64,000 bases of DNA from Mucilaginibacter galii (GCF_014635825.1 NZ_BMDO01000001.1:1054001-1118000), one strand, 5' to 3'. Shown: positions 27,303 to 36,878, counted from the stretch's first letter. Translations and numbers: made by a program. Notes: generated by a model not told the origin, from the letters alone.

Positions 27303-29470
27303 TAGATTTAAGTACTTTCTTTAAAGTTTTACTGCGGCATAAGTTCACCCTGATCATTATACCGCTGGTAACGGTCATCATTACTTATTTTTTGGTTCGC
27401 AACCAGCCCGATACCTATTTATCTGACGCGCAGATAGCCACCGGTATTGTTGATCAAACCTCTAAAAGTTTAAACCCCGATGCCGGCTTTTTACAGGAAA
27501 CACAAGTAAGTCAGGAATTTGGCAACCTCATTGCCATGATACGGTCTAAGCGGATGATGGATCAGCTTTCGTACATGCTCATTATTCACGACTTATCGAG
27601 CAAAACACCATTCCGTAAGCCCAGCAAGACGTTGCTATCGCTCAACAGCGACGCCAGGGCACATGCACTGCAGTTATTTAAAGAGTTTTACGACAAACGC
27701 CAACCGCTCTCACTCTTCAACCCCGATCAGCGCGGTTTGAATGACCTGCTGGGTTCTATGCGTTATGACGAGCAATCATTGTTGCAAAAACTAACAGTAT
27801 ACCGCGACGGTAACAGCGACTTCATCTTTGTGCAGTTTGAGTCGGAAGACGCTAACATGTCGGCACTGGTGGTTAATAATCTATGCCAAAACTTTATCAA
27901 GTACTACACTTTAATGGTGAAAGAAAATCAGCAAAAGGCAGTTGATTTTTACAGCGAACTTTCAAAAGATAAAAAAGATACTTTAGATAAGCGCCTTAAC
28001 GAACTTAAAGATTACAAGATCAAAAACCAGGTATTGAACTTGAGCGAGCAGGCTACTTCGCTATACTCGCAAATATCTGATTTCGAAACCCGCCGCCAGC
28101 AAGCCGAAAAAGATGCTGTAGCCTATAAAGTGGCTATAAACAATATTGATAACCAGTTTGACCCTGCCGACCGCCGCTACGTAGAAGCCTCCATGGTACG
28201 CCTGAACCAGCAGGTAATCAGCACCCGTGCACAGCTGGAAACCGTGACCAACGAGTACGTGCAAAGCGGCTTTCAACCTGAACTGAAAGAGCGTGCCGAT
28301 TCGCTTACCCGTGTTATCAGCAGCCAGATAGGCCGCTCTAACGATAAATATATTGTAAACCCTTTGGTGAACAAGCAGGCGCTGATACAGCAAAAGCTAA
28401 CCATGCAAATTCAGTACGACCTGGCTAAAAGCAGCGAAGGATCGATTGAAAAAGAACTGGGACGCCTGAACGACCGCCTGAAACAACTGGTACCGCATGA
28501 AGCCGTGGTACAGGCCGATGAAAGTGCTATTAAAATTGCCCAGGACGAGTACATGGATATACTAAACAAGTATAACCAAAGCCGCCTGCAATCTAACTAC
28601 TCGGTTATGCTGCGCCAAATAGAAACAGCTATGCCAGGCGGCGCACAACCCTCTAAAAAGATGCTACTGGTTATCATTAGCGGTGTGGTGAGCGGTATAT
28701 TTTGCGTACTGGTGTTGTTTGTATTGTTTTATTTGGATAACACCATCAAAAACCCGCGCGAGCTTGCTAATGCTACAAAAACGCCTGTGCTGGGCTACCT
28801 GCACAGGTTAAGCGGCGCCACTTTAGACCTTCGCCAGATATGGATGGAGAATGAGGGCAGTGAAGAGAACAGGCGTTTCCGTAACCTGCTGCAATCTATA
28901 AGGTATGAAATTGATACCGAAATGAACGGCGGAAAAGTATTGCTTATTAACAGCCTTGCACAAGACGAAGGCAAAACCTTTTTGGCTCTTAACCTGGCTT
29001 ATGCCTATTCTTTGGTAAATAAAAAAGTATTGCTTATTGATGGTGATTTTACCCGGCCCGACATTACCAAAGCCGTTAAAGCCACTTACTTTATTGAAGA
29101 CTATTTTAACTGCTCCTTACAAAATACCGATATTGCCTCTAACTCGGTAATTACAACACTGGGCAACCGCGGTAAAGATGTTTCATTGTATCAGTTAGCT
29201 TCAGAGGCTGATGTAAAGCACGAGTTTGATTTGCTTAAAAATGTTTTCGATATAATTATTGTGGAAGCCCCTGCATTAAATACCCTCAATAAATCAAAAG
29301 AGTGGGTAAGCGTAGCCGACAAAGTAATTACGGTTATGAAAGCCGGCCAAAGCATTAAGGAACATAAAAAAGGCCACATTAATTATTTAAAAGGACTTAC
29401 AAACCAATTTATTGGATGGGTTTTGAACGAGGTAGACAAAGGCCAGGTACCTACCGACCAGCAGGCTTAA
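27299..29470 (+). CDS. Wzc-like polysaccharide co-polymerase with degenerate BY-kinase domain
   Basis: 723 residues. A Wzz-type chain-length domain sits between TM1 (about 15-33) and TM2 (about 454-480), with long coiled-coil helices in between. It is followed by a CpsD/Wzc-like P-loop domain with NSLAQDEGKTF (Walker A, near 547), VLLIDGDFTRP (Walker A', near 576) and FDIIIVEAPAL (Walker B position, near 650). The usual Walker B Asp is replaced by Glu, and the C-terminus (VDKGQVPTDQQA) has no tyrosine cluster. It probably controls polymer length and export; kinase activity is doubtful. Translational coupling to the OEP gene is likely. Confidence 0.85.
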   Translation: MIDLSTFFKVLLRHKFTLIIIPLVTVIITYFLVRNQPDTYLSDAQIATGIVDQTSKSLNPDAGFLQETQVSQEFGNLIAMIRSKRMMDQLSYMLIIHDLSSKTPFRKPSKTLLSLNSDARAHALQLFKEFYDKRQPLSLFNPDQRGLNDLLGSMRYDEQSLLQKLTVYRDGNSDFIFVQFESEDANMSALVVNNLCQNFIKYYTLMVKENQQKAVDFYSELSKDKKDTLDKRLNELKDYKIKNQVLNLSEQATSLYSQISDFETRRQQAEKDAVAYKVAINNIDNQFDPADRRYVEASMVRLNQQVISTRAQLETVTNEYVQSGFQPELKERADSLTRVISSQIGRSNDKYIVNPLVNKQALIQQKLTMQIQYDLAKSSEGSIEKELGRLNDRLKQLVPHEAVVQADESAIKIAQDEYMDILNKYNQSRLQSNYSVMLRQIETAMPGGAQPSKKMLLVIISGVVSGIFCVLVLFVLFYLDNTIKNPRELANATKTPVLGYLHRLSGATLDLRQIWMENEGSEENRRFRNLLQSIRYEIDTEMNGGKVLLINSLAQDEGKTFLALNLAYAYSLVNKKVLLIDGDFTRPDITKAVKATYFIEDYFNCSLQNTDIASNSVITTLGNRGKDVSLYQLASEADVKHEFDLLKNVFDIIIVEAPALNTLNKSKEWVSVADKVITVMKAGQSIKEHKKGHINYLKGLTNQFIGWVLNEVDKGQVPTDQQA

Positions 29471-29496
29471 ATTCAACTGTACTTAAATAATATTAC

Positions 29497-30687
29497 ATGG
29501 CAGTAATTAACGCATTATGGATCTTGTTTCAGGTACTTATTGGGTACAACCTAATTTTGCCTATACTGCTGTATTTAGGCTACAGCCTCAAAAAGCCTAA
29601 GCAGGTATTGCTCTCTGCACCTGCCGAGGCCGATTATGCCATCATCGTAACCGCCTATGAATGGGTAACGGCTATTCCTGATGTGGTAGCTTCATTATTA
29701 AAACTCAATTACAGCAATTATCTTATTTATATAGTGGCCGATAAGTGCGACATCAGCACGCTAAACTTTACCGACGAACGCGTAATAGTTTTACGGCCCA
29801 AAGAAACGCTGGGTGGCAATGTACGCTCGCACTTTTACGCCATTAACCGCTTTCAGCGTGCGCATGAACGTTTAACGATCATCGACAGCGACAACCTTGT
29901 AGAACCTGAATACCTCAACGAACTCAACAAAATGTTTAACCAGGGCTTTGAAGCCGTACAAGGCATACGCGAAGCCAAAAACCTGGACACTACCTATGCT
30001 TGCTTAGATGCAGCGCGCGATATTTATTATCATTTTTATGATGGCAAAGTATTGTTTGGTGTAGGTTCATCGGCTACGCTGGCCGGCTCAGGCATGGCCT
30101 TTACCACGCAGTTATACCGCCAGTGTTTAGAACATTTGAATGTAAGCGGTGCCGGTTTTGACAAAGTGTTACAGGCAGCCATCCTCAACCAAAACAAGCG
30201 CATTGCCTTTACCGGCAAGGCTATTGTATACGACGAAAAAACCACCCACTCCGAGCAGTTGGTAAAACAACGCGCACGGTGGATCAATACCTGGTTCAAG
30301 TATTTTAAATATGGTTTTACCCTGCTGTTAAATTCGGTTAAAAATTTCAGCTTGAACCAGTTCTTGTTTGGGTTGATCTTGTTAAGGCCGCCGTTGTTCA
30401 TTTTCTTAATACTGGCCGTATTTTGTATGCTGGCTAATGTATTTATCAGCGTTATTGCGGTGGCGTTATGGCTAACCGGTTTCCTTCTATTTGTGTTGGG
30501 CTTTTATATAGCCTTGGCTAAGTCTGACACCGATAAGCGGATATACCAGTCGTTGATCAATATTCCAAAGTTTATCTACTTCCAAATTCTTTCACTGCTG
30601 AAATCGCGGAAAGCTAACCAGTATTCGGTAGCTACCCGCGGTGCGCAAAGCACTACAGACACTGAGGACAATAAAACCGGGATATGA
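29497..30687 (+). CDS. family 2 glycosyltransferase, membrane-anchored
   Basis: 396 residues. An N-terminal TM helix is followed by a GT-A catalytic domain with IIDSDN (DXD-type metal site) and LVKQRARWINTW (QxxRW-type motif). C-terminal hydrophobic helices (FLFGLILLRPPLFIFLILAV and the next) follow. The QxxRW motif and TM helices are shared with processive synthases such as cellulose or hyaluronan synthases. The stop overlaps a tiny membrane-protein gene (ATGA). Confidence 0.87.
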   Translation: MAVINALWILFQVLIGYNLILPILLYLGYSLKKPKQVLLSAPAEADYAIIVTAYEWVTAIPDVVASLLKLNYSNYLIYIVADKCDISTLNFTDERVIVLRPKETLGGNVRSHFYAINRFQRAHERLTIIDSDNLVEPEYLNELNKMFNQGFEAVQGIREAKNLDTTYACLDAARDIYYHFYDGKVLFGVGSSATLAGSGMAFTTQLYRQCLEHLNVSGAGFDKVLQAAILNQNKRIAFTGKAIVYDEKTTHSEQLVKQRARWINTWFKYFKYGFTLLLNSVKNFSLNQFLFGLILLRPPLFIFLILAVFCMLANVFISVIAVALWLTGFLLFVLGFYIALAKSDTDKRIYQSLINIPKFIYFQILSLLKSRKANQYSVATRGAQSTTDTEDNKTGI

Positions 30688-30833
30688 GAATAGAACCATC
30701 AGATAAAGCGCTGCGCGACTACAAACCCGATCCGTCGGTACAAAAAAAGATAGACCATATTACACGGATAGTGGCTATTGTAGTAGCGTTTTTAAGCACG
30801 TTCTTTTTCTTTATCAAGATCTTGTTCTTGTAG
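30684..30833 (+). CDS. 49-residue single-pass membrane protein
   Basis: A small gene starting in an ATGA overlap with the preceding glycosyltransferase. The product has a charged N-terminal half (MRIEPSDKALRDYKPDPSV) and a C-terminal hydrophobic helix (IVAIVVAFLSTFFFFIKILF). The overlap and the clean amphipathic layout support a real coupled gene. It may be a small partner of the upstream synthase. Confidence 0.6.
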   Translation: MRIEPSDKALRDYKPDPSVQKKIDHITRIVAIVVAFLSTFFFFIKILFL

Positions 30834-30852
30834 AGGACATTGAAATAAAAAA

Positions 30853-30936
30853 CGTCATTGCGAGGTACGAAGCAATCCCTGCGCAGATAAGTGACGATAA
30901 CACAGTTCAGAGATTGCTTCGTACCTCGCAATGACG
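30853..30936. repeat. perfect 25-bp inverted repeat, CGTCATTGCGAGG family
   Basis: Arms 30853-30877 and 30912-30936 are perfectly complementary (outer CGTCATTGCGAGG, inner TACGAAGCAATC), with a 34-nt spacer. It sits inside the exopolysaccharide gene run, before the Wzy-like gene, and is related to 21348-21433. Confidence 0.85.
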
Positions 30937-30961
30937 GTGAGGAATATAAAAGAAAAAACCA

Positions 30962-32488
30962 GTGGAATTTCAGGCAACCATACCGGGCAGTAAAACGGGC
31001 GGCAGCATAAGGCAGCGGCTGGTTAGGCTGTTTCTTATTGATAAGCTGAAGAGCCCTGTGGGTATTGCCCTGTTATTAGCCGTAGCAGGTATTATTGCAG
31101 CCGGAACGGCCAAAATGGGGTTAACGTTTGGTATCTTGCTAATTTTAGGTGTCGGAGTTTTGCCATTACTGAACGGCATTGTTAACTATCCCAAGTTCGG
31201 CATCATCCTGCAACTCATCATGGCCTACTTCCTGTTCATGCTGGGGCGTATTGGCGTACCGGGGCCTATAGGTACGCTTATGGATGGTATACAAGCTTTA
31301 CTTCTGCTGGGCCTGATTATTAGGGTAAAAGAAAACGGTAACGACTGGACCTACTTTAAGAACCCCATTACCACTGTACTACTTATCTGGCTAATTTATA
31401 ACATCCTTGAGTTTGGCAACCCCTTTGCCGAATCGCGCATGGCCTGGATGTATACCATACGTACTGTGGCTATTGTACTCTTGGGTTACTTTGTACACAT
31501 TTATAGTATTCGTTCTGTTACTTATGTGCGTACGTTGTTAAAGCTATGGCTTTTCATGAGCCTCATTGCTGCTTTGTACGCCTATAAACAGGAATACATT
31601 GGCTTTTCTGATGCCGAAGAAGCGTACCTCCACTCCGACCCTGCTATTGCATCACTACTATTTATTGCCGGGCACTGGCGTAAGTTCTCCACCTTTTCAG
31701 ATCCTGTTTCGTTTTCTTATAACATGGTAATGCCTACCATCTTGTGCATTTGCCTTATTGCGGGTAAAATGAAGCTTTGGAAAAAAGTGGTACTTGCTAT
31801 ACTGGCCGGCTTGTACATGTCTTCTATGTTATTTTCGGGTACCCGGGGTGCTAACGTGCTTTTGCCTGCGGCTTTACTGCTTTTTGCAATTTTAAATTAC
31901 AGCAAAAAGGTGTTAGTGTTTACCTGTATTGCTGCCGTATTCTTGGTCATACTCATTAATATACCTACCGGCAATGCCAATATACAGCGCTTTCAAACGG
32001 CATTTCGCCCTAATAACGATGATTCTTACATCCTCCGGAAGCGAAACCAAAAGCGCATACAACCTTACATACTAACCCACCCCATGGGCGGCGGCTTAGG
32101 CGCCACGGGCGATTGGGGTAAAAAATTTGCACCGGGCTCTATGCTGGCCAGTTTTCCGCCCGATAGCGGTTACATCCGCGTGGCGGTAGAAGAAGGCTGG
32201 ATAGGTTTGTTCCTGTTTTGTTTAATGATGTTCACCATCCTTAAACGGGGCATTAACAATTACTACCAGATGAAAGACCCGGAACTGAAAACTTATTGCC
32301 TGGCCATGACGCTGATTGTATTTGCTTATAATATTGCTAACTTTCCGCAGGAAGCGCTGGTGCAGTATCCATCCAACGTTTTCTTTTACCTGGAAGTAGC
32401 TTTAATTGAGATCACTTTCCGGTTAGATCAGGCTAAGCAAAAAGAGGCTGTACAAGTACAATCTTTTAACACTTCAAACGTATTATAA
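30962..32488 (+). CDS. O-antigen ligase/Wzy-like polymerase, polytopic
   Basis: 508 residues, GTG start, with about 10-12 hydrophobic segments and one larger loop (about 330-400, GNANIQRFQTAF to DSGYIRVAVEEGW). That topology and the PDSGYIRVAVEEGWIGL motif match the Wzy_C/O-antigen ligase superfamily. It probably polymerises lipid-linked repeat units on the periplasmic face. A ligase role cannot be excluded. It is followed closely (5 bp) by a glycosyltransferase. Confidence 0.82.
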   Translation: MEFQATIPGSKTGGSIRQRLVRLFLIDKLKSPVGIALLLAVAGIIAAGTAKMGLTFGILLILGVGVLPLLNGIVNYPKFGIILQLIMAYFLFMLGRIGVPGPIGTLMDGIQALLLLGLIIRVKENGNDWTYFKNPITTVLLIWLIYNILEFGNPFAESRMAWMYTIRTVAIVLLGYFVHIYSIRSVTYVRTLLKLWLFMSLIAALYAYKQEYIGFSDAEEAYLHSDPAIASLLFIAGHWRKFSTFSDPVSFSYNMVMPTILCICLIAGKMKLWKKVVLAILAGLYMSSMLFSGTRGANVLLPAALLLFAILNYSKKVLVFTCIAAVFLVILINIPTGNANIQRFQTAFRPNNDDSYILRKRNQKRIQPYILTHPMGGGLGATGDWGKKFAPGSMLASFPPDSGYIRVAVEEGWIGLFLFCLMMFTILKRGINNYYQMKDPELKTYCLAMTLIVFAYNIANFPQEALVQYPSNVFFYLEVALIEITFRLDQAKQKEAVQVQSFNTSNVL

Positions 32489-32493
32489 GCAAT

Positions 32494-33714
32494 ATGAGCA
32501 GTAGCGCCATTATTCAAAACAAGGATATCATTATTGTAGGGCAGCAGCCCTGGGATGTGGAGATTGGCAGCAACTGCAAAAACATAGCGCTCGAACTAAG
32601 CAAGCACAATCGTGTACTGTACGTAAACTCTCCCCTTGACCGTATTACGCTGTTGAAGCATAAAGATTCGGCCAACGTTAAAAAACGGGTAGAGGTAATT
32701 AAAGGCAAGCGTAACGGCTTGGTAAGGTTACAGGAAAACCTGTGGAATTACTACCCGGACGAGATCATCGAATCGGTTAACTGGATCAAGAACAATACCG
32801 CCTATACCCTTTTAAACAAGCTTAATAACAAGCGCTTTGCCCGCAGTATTAAAAAAGCTGCACAGCAATTAGGGTTTAAAGATTTTGTGCTGTTTAATGA
32901 TAATGATATGTTTCGCAGCTTTTACCTTAAAGAACTACTGAAGCCAACCCTAAGCATTTATTACTCGCGCGATTTTATGCTGGCGGTAGACTACTGGAAA
33001 CTGCACGGCACCAAAATGGAACCCGAACTAATTGCCAAAAGCGATTTGTGTGTAGCCAACTCTACCTACCTGGCCAATTATTGCGGGCAGTACAACCCTA
33101 ATTCTTTTTACGTAGGCCAGGGTTGCGACCTCGACACTTTTACGGGTTATAACCAGGAACAAAACCCGCCTAAAGATATTATGTACATTCCGGGACCGGT
33201 AATTGGTTACGTAGGTGCATTGCAGAATATTAGGCTGGATATGGAAATACTACGCCATATAGCTAAGCAACGGCCGCAATGGAACATTGTACTGGTTGGG
33301 CCCGAAGATGGCGAGTTCCAAAAAAGCGATCTGCACAATATTCATAACATTCACTTTTTGGGCGGAAAGAACCCCGACCTGCTGCCGGCCTACATCAGCG
33401 CGTTTGACGTGTGCCTTAACCCACAGATAGTTAACCAGGTAACCATTGGCAATTACCCACGCAAAATTGACGAGTACTTGGCTATGGGCAAACCGGTTGT
33501 GGCTACCCGTACCGAAGCCATGAGCGCCTTTGCCGACCATGTATACCTGGGCGATACCAAAGAAGACTACGTTAAACTCATAGACCAGGCCCTTGCCGAA
33601 AACAGCGAAGCTCTGCAGCAGGAACGCATCCGTTTTGCGGGCACACACACCTGGACTAATAACGTAGATGAGATTTATAAGGCTATTAAAAAAGTACTTC
33701 CCACGTATGCTTAA
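32494..33714 (+). CDS. GT4-type glycosyltransferase, GT-B fold
   Basis: 406 residues. The N-terminal domain has DIIIVGQQPWDVEIGSNCKN, and the C-terminal Rossmann domain has IGYVGALQNIRLDMEIL, WNIVLVGPEDG and the donor-binding NYPRKIDEYLAMGKPVVATR (EX7E-like). Such enzymes are retaining transferases. The last 29 bp overlap the 3' end of the opposite-strand GT2 gene. Confidence 0.88.
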   Translation: MSSSAIIQNKDIIIVGQQPWDVEIGSNCKNIALELSKHNRVLYVNSPLDRITLLKHKDSANVKKRVEVIKGKRNGLVRLQENLWNYYPDEIIESVNWIKNNTAYTLLNKLNNKRFARSIKKAAQQLGFKDFVLFNDNDMFRSFYLKELLKPTLSIYYSRDFMLAVDYWKLHGTKMEPELIAKSDLCVANSTYLANYCGQYNPNSFYVGQGCDLDTFTGYNQEQNPPKDIMYIPGPVIGYVGALQNIRLDMEILRHIAKQRPQWNIVLVGPEDGEFQKSDLHNIHNIHFLGGKNPDLLPAYISAFDVCLNPQIVNQVTIGNYPRKIDEYLAMGKPVVATRTEAMSAFADHVYLGDTKEDYVKLIDQALAENSEALQQERIRFAGTHTWTNNVDEIYKAIKKVLPTYA

Positions 33715-34447
33715 CGTTGCGGTAAACCGCACGGGCCACTGCAATTAACGGGTTATTGCTTTGCCGCATATCACTGCGCGTCATGGTGCTGGGCTCGTCT
33801 GATGAATTTACCTGGTTAAACACGCCTTTAAAATCTTCATAAAACATGGCCTTGCCTTTCTTTTTGATGAATGATAAGTTCATTAAAAACTCGGTACGGT
33901 CGCCTTTGATGCCCTCGGCATAGCGGCCAAACTTTTCAAAGAAAGTAGTGCGGCGCAAATGAGGATGATCGCTATATACATGAAATTTTTTATAACCGGG
34001 ATACCATATCTTAAATATCATTTCCGAAAAGCCATCCCGGTAAGGTTTTAAGTACGGGTATTTAAAGTAAGCGTAAAAGCGCACCATGTCAACATCAGCC
34101 CGCTCGTTCATAATGCCAAGTGCATTTTTTAAATGCCTGCCATAGTCTGGAAACGGATCAAAATCTTCCTGTACATATAGCGTATAAGCAGTAGTTACAG
34201 CATCCTGCCCCTTATTAATATTATTGCCCAACCCTTTATTTTGCGGCGTGGTTACCAGGTTAAATTGATATTGTGGCACCAGGTCGTTTAGCTTATCTAT
34301 CTGTTCAAGTTTACTGCCATCATCAGATACCACAATGTTGCCAAAAGTTATTTCCTGCTTTTGAAAAGCCTGCAATAAACGGGCTAAAGACTGGCTGCGG
34401 TTATAGTGGGTAACTAAAAGGGTAATGGTTGGAAAATGGAAAGGCAT
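33686..34447 (-). CDS. family 2 glycosyltransferase (paralogue A)
   Basis: 253 residues, a soluble GT-A domain: TLLVTHYNRSQSLARLLQAF, VVSDDGSK, NKGLGNNINKGQDAV and YVQEDFDPF (metal-site acidic region). It is closely similar in motif order to the next gene (34581-35372) and likely arose by tandem duplication. It is convergent and overlaps the upstream GT4 gene by 29 bp. Confidence 0.88.
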   Translation of the reverse strand: MPFHFPTITLLVTHYNRSQSLARLLQAFQKQEITFGNIVVSDDGSKLEQIDKLNDLVPQYQFNLVTTPQNKGLGNNINKGQDAVTTAYTLYVQEDFDPFPDYGRHLKNALGIMNERADVDMVRFYAYFKYPYLKPYRDGFSEMIFKIWYPGYKKFHVYSDHPHLRRTTFFEKFGRYAEGIKGDRTEFLMNLSFIKKKGKAMFYEDFKGVFNQVNSSDEPSTMTRSDMRQSNNPLIAVARAVYRNVKHTWEVLF

Positions 34448-34481
34448 GTTGTAAACTTAATAATTTTAACTTCAAATTTCC

Positions 34482-34577
34482 CTCCATGGAGGGGTGTGGT
34501 TGGGTTTATGTCTTAGTTGGGTGGGTTATTGCAAAGCGTTAAAAACACACCCCTGCCCCTCTCAAGAGGGGAATAAA
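34482..34577. repeat. CCCTCC-family palindromic repeat
   Basis: CCCTCCATGGAGGGG with CACACCCCTGCCCCTCTCAAGAGGGGAA at the other end. It belongs to the dispersed GC-rich family and separates the two paralogous GT2 genes. Confidence 0.6.
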
Positions 34578-34580
34578 ATG

Positions 34581-35372
34581 TTACTTCTTGTACAGCACAT
34601 CATAAGTCCACTTGACTAACTTTACCTGCAGGTATATATAACGTGCGGCAAGCGCAAACGGATTTTTGCTTTCGCGCCAGCCAGCACGGTTCATGGTGCT
34701 GGGTTCGTCGCTCGAGTTTTTCTGGTAAAACAGGTCATTAAAGTTCTCAAAGAATAATCCCCTGCCTTTATGCTGGATGAACGATTTAGCCATTCGATAT
34801 TCTGTAATATCACCCTTTACACCCTCGGCATAACGGCCAAATTTTTGGAAGAACGAGGTACGGCGCAAATGCGGATGATCACTGTATACGTAAAATTTCA
34901 AGTGGTTATTAGCCCCTAACTGCGGCTTAAATACCATTTCTACAAAACCCTTACCATAAGCTTTGGTGTACGGGTAACTAAAGTAAGCGTAAAAGCGGGC
35001 AATATCCAGCCCGGCATCAGCCTGCATATAATTTAGCGCATCTTTGAAATGCTGCATAAAAACCGGCTTAGGTTCAAAGTCCTCTTGTACATATAATGTG
35101 TAGGGTGTGGTAACGGCATCTTGCCCTTTGTTGATATTATTACCCAATCCCCGGTTTTTCGGGGTGGTTACCAAATTGAAATCATATTGGGATTGCAACT
35201 CTTTTAACCGCTGCTGATGTTCCGGTTTACTACCGTCATCAGATACCACAATACCTCCAAAAGCTATCCCCTGCTGTTTAAACGTAATTAACAACCGCTC
35301 TAAAGACTGGCTGCGGTTATAATGTGTAATTAATAAGGTAACTTCTGGAAAGGAATTTACGTTAACATCCAT
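34581..35372 (-). CDS. family 2 glycosyltransferase (paralogue B)
   Basis: 263 residues with the same motif series as paralogue A: LLITHYNRSQSLERLLITF, GGIVVSDDGSKPEH, NRGLGNNINKGQDAVTTPYT, YVQEDFEP, YVYSDHPHLRRTSFF. The two probably add related sugars in the same repeat unit. It is divergent from the flippase gene, with the start codons 76 bp apart. Confidence 0.88.
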   Translation of the reverse strand: MDVNVNSFPEVTLLITHYNRSQSLERLLITFKQQGIAFGGIVVSDDGSKPEHQQRLKELQSQYDFNLVTTPKNRGLGNNINKGQDAVTTPYTLYVQEDFEPKPVFMQHFKDALNYMQADAGLDIARFYAYFSYPYTKAYGKGFVEMVFKPQLGANNHLKFYVYSDHPHLRRTSFFQKFGRYAEGVKGDITEYRMAKSFIQHKGRGLFFENFNDLFYQKNSSDEPSTMNRAGWRESKNPFALAARYIYLQVKLVKWTYDVLYKK

Positions 35373-35447
35373 AATGGTTAATATGCTAATAGTGTGCCGC
35401 AGTTTTGCAGGGCATTATTCTTGGTTTGCTTGCCAATTGTACGTGTT

Positions 35448-36812
35448 ATGTTGCTAAAAGTTGTTCCCCTAATCAAAAACAAACATTTTCTCTCGCTGGC
35501 GGGTAACGTGATCATGTCGGGCCTGTCGCTGGTGACTATGATCATCCTTTATCATGCATTATCGTTGGGCGATGCTGGTGTGTGGGTTTTCTTTCAATCG
35601 GTGCTAATTTTGGTCGATACTTTCCGTTCAGGATTTATTACCACCGCATTTATAAAATTTTATGCGGGGGCCAGTCCGCAGCGCATGGCCGAGGTGGCGG
35701 GTTCTGCCTGGTGGATAAGCCTTATCATTACAGGCATTTTACTGTTGCTTAACATACCTGCCTACCTGCTCATCCCCTTTATACATGACGAAAGCCTGGT
35801 ACTTTTTATGAAATGGGCAGGATTGAGCTATATTTTCTCGCTGCCATGGTTTATGGCCACCTGTATATTGCAGGGGCAACAACGCTTTGATAAACTCTTA
35901 TATGTGCGCATGGTAAACCAACTGAGCTTTTTATTAGGCGTTGCCGCATTGTACTTTGCAGGAAGCATTAATGTATTAGGCGTGCTTTATGTTTACCTGG
36001 CATCCAACTTACTTACCAGTGTTTACGTCCTGCTCATGCGCTGGACCCAAATTTCTAACATTGCCAAACGCACAACTAACGGCATCACCGAACTGTTCCA
36101 TTTTGGAAAGTACAGTGTAGGTACCACCATGATATCAAACCTGTTTCGTACTTCAGATACTTTTATCATCAACTTTATATTGAATAAGCAGGCAGTGGCC
36201 ATTTACAATCTGGGCCAAACCCTGATGCAGCTGGTAGAAATTCCGTTGCGCAGCTTTGCCGCCACCGGAATGCCCGAATTATCAGCCGCTTATAACCAAA
36301 ACAACCGGTCTACCGTAATAGGTACTATGAAGAGGTATACCGGCACGCTTACCGTAATTTTAATACCTGCAGTTATTTTGGGCTGTATACTTGCCGACCT
36401 ACCTGTTTACTTAATTGGAGGAGGTAAATATGTGGGTACCGATGCCGCAAACGTGTTTCGTCTCTTTTTAACATTTGCACTGCTTTACCCTGCCGACCGC
36501 TTTTTTGCGCTTACGCTCGATGTGATCCATCACCCTAAAGTTAACTTTTACAAAGTAGTGGTGATGCTGATTGCCAATGTAGGTTTTGATTGGCTGGGCG
36601 TTACCCTGCTGGGCAGCATTTACGGAATAGCTATAGCCACGGTGTTCCCGGTAATGATTGGGGTAATGATAGGGTATAAGGCGTTATGCCGCTACCACCC
36701 GTTCAGTTTAGGCAGCATTTACGTAACAGGCTACCAGCAAATTAAAGCGTGGATAAAGCCATGGTTTAATAACAAACCAGGTAACCGGAACCCTCTTTTT
36801 GACGTATTATAA
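35448..36812 (+). CDS. oligosaccharide flippase, Wzx/MOP family
   Basis: 454 residues with 12-14 hydrophobic helices, typical of polysaccharide transporters that flip undecaprenyl-linked repeat units. Motifs such as FHFGKYSVGTTMISNLFRTSDTFIINFILN match the Polysacc_synt family. The start is the ATG at 35448; an upstream frame extension lacks support. With the Wzy- and Wzc-like genes it completes a Wzx/Wzy pathway. Confidence 0.88.
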   Translation: MLLKVVPLIKNKHFLSLAGNVIMSGLSLVTMIILYHALSLGDAGVWVFFQSVLILVDTFRSGFITTAFIKFYAGASPQRMAEVAGSAWWISLIITGILLLLNIPAYLLIPFIHDESLVLFMKWAGLSYIFSLPWFMATCILQGQQRFDKLLYVRMVNQLSFLLGVAALYFAGSINVLGVLYVYLASNLLTSVYVLLMRWTQISNIAKRTTNGITELFHFGKYSVGTTMISNLFRTSDTFIINFILNKQAVAIYNLGQTLMQLVEIPLRSFAATGMPELSAAYNQNNRSTVIGTMKRYTGTLTVILIPAVILGCILADLPVYLIGGGKYVGTDAANVFRLFLTFALLYPADRFFALTLDVIHHPKVNFYKVVVMLIANVGFDWLGVTLLGSIYGIAIATVFPVMIGVMIGYKALCRYHPFSLGSIYVTGYQQIKAWIKPWFNNKPGNRNPLFDVL

Positions 36813-36878
36813 AAAAATTACAAGAGTGAATTAAGCCGCTTGCCGGTGTATTAAATCAACCCTTTGCTTGTCACAGTT

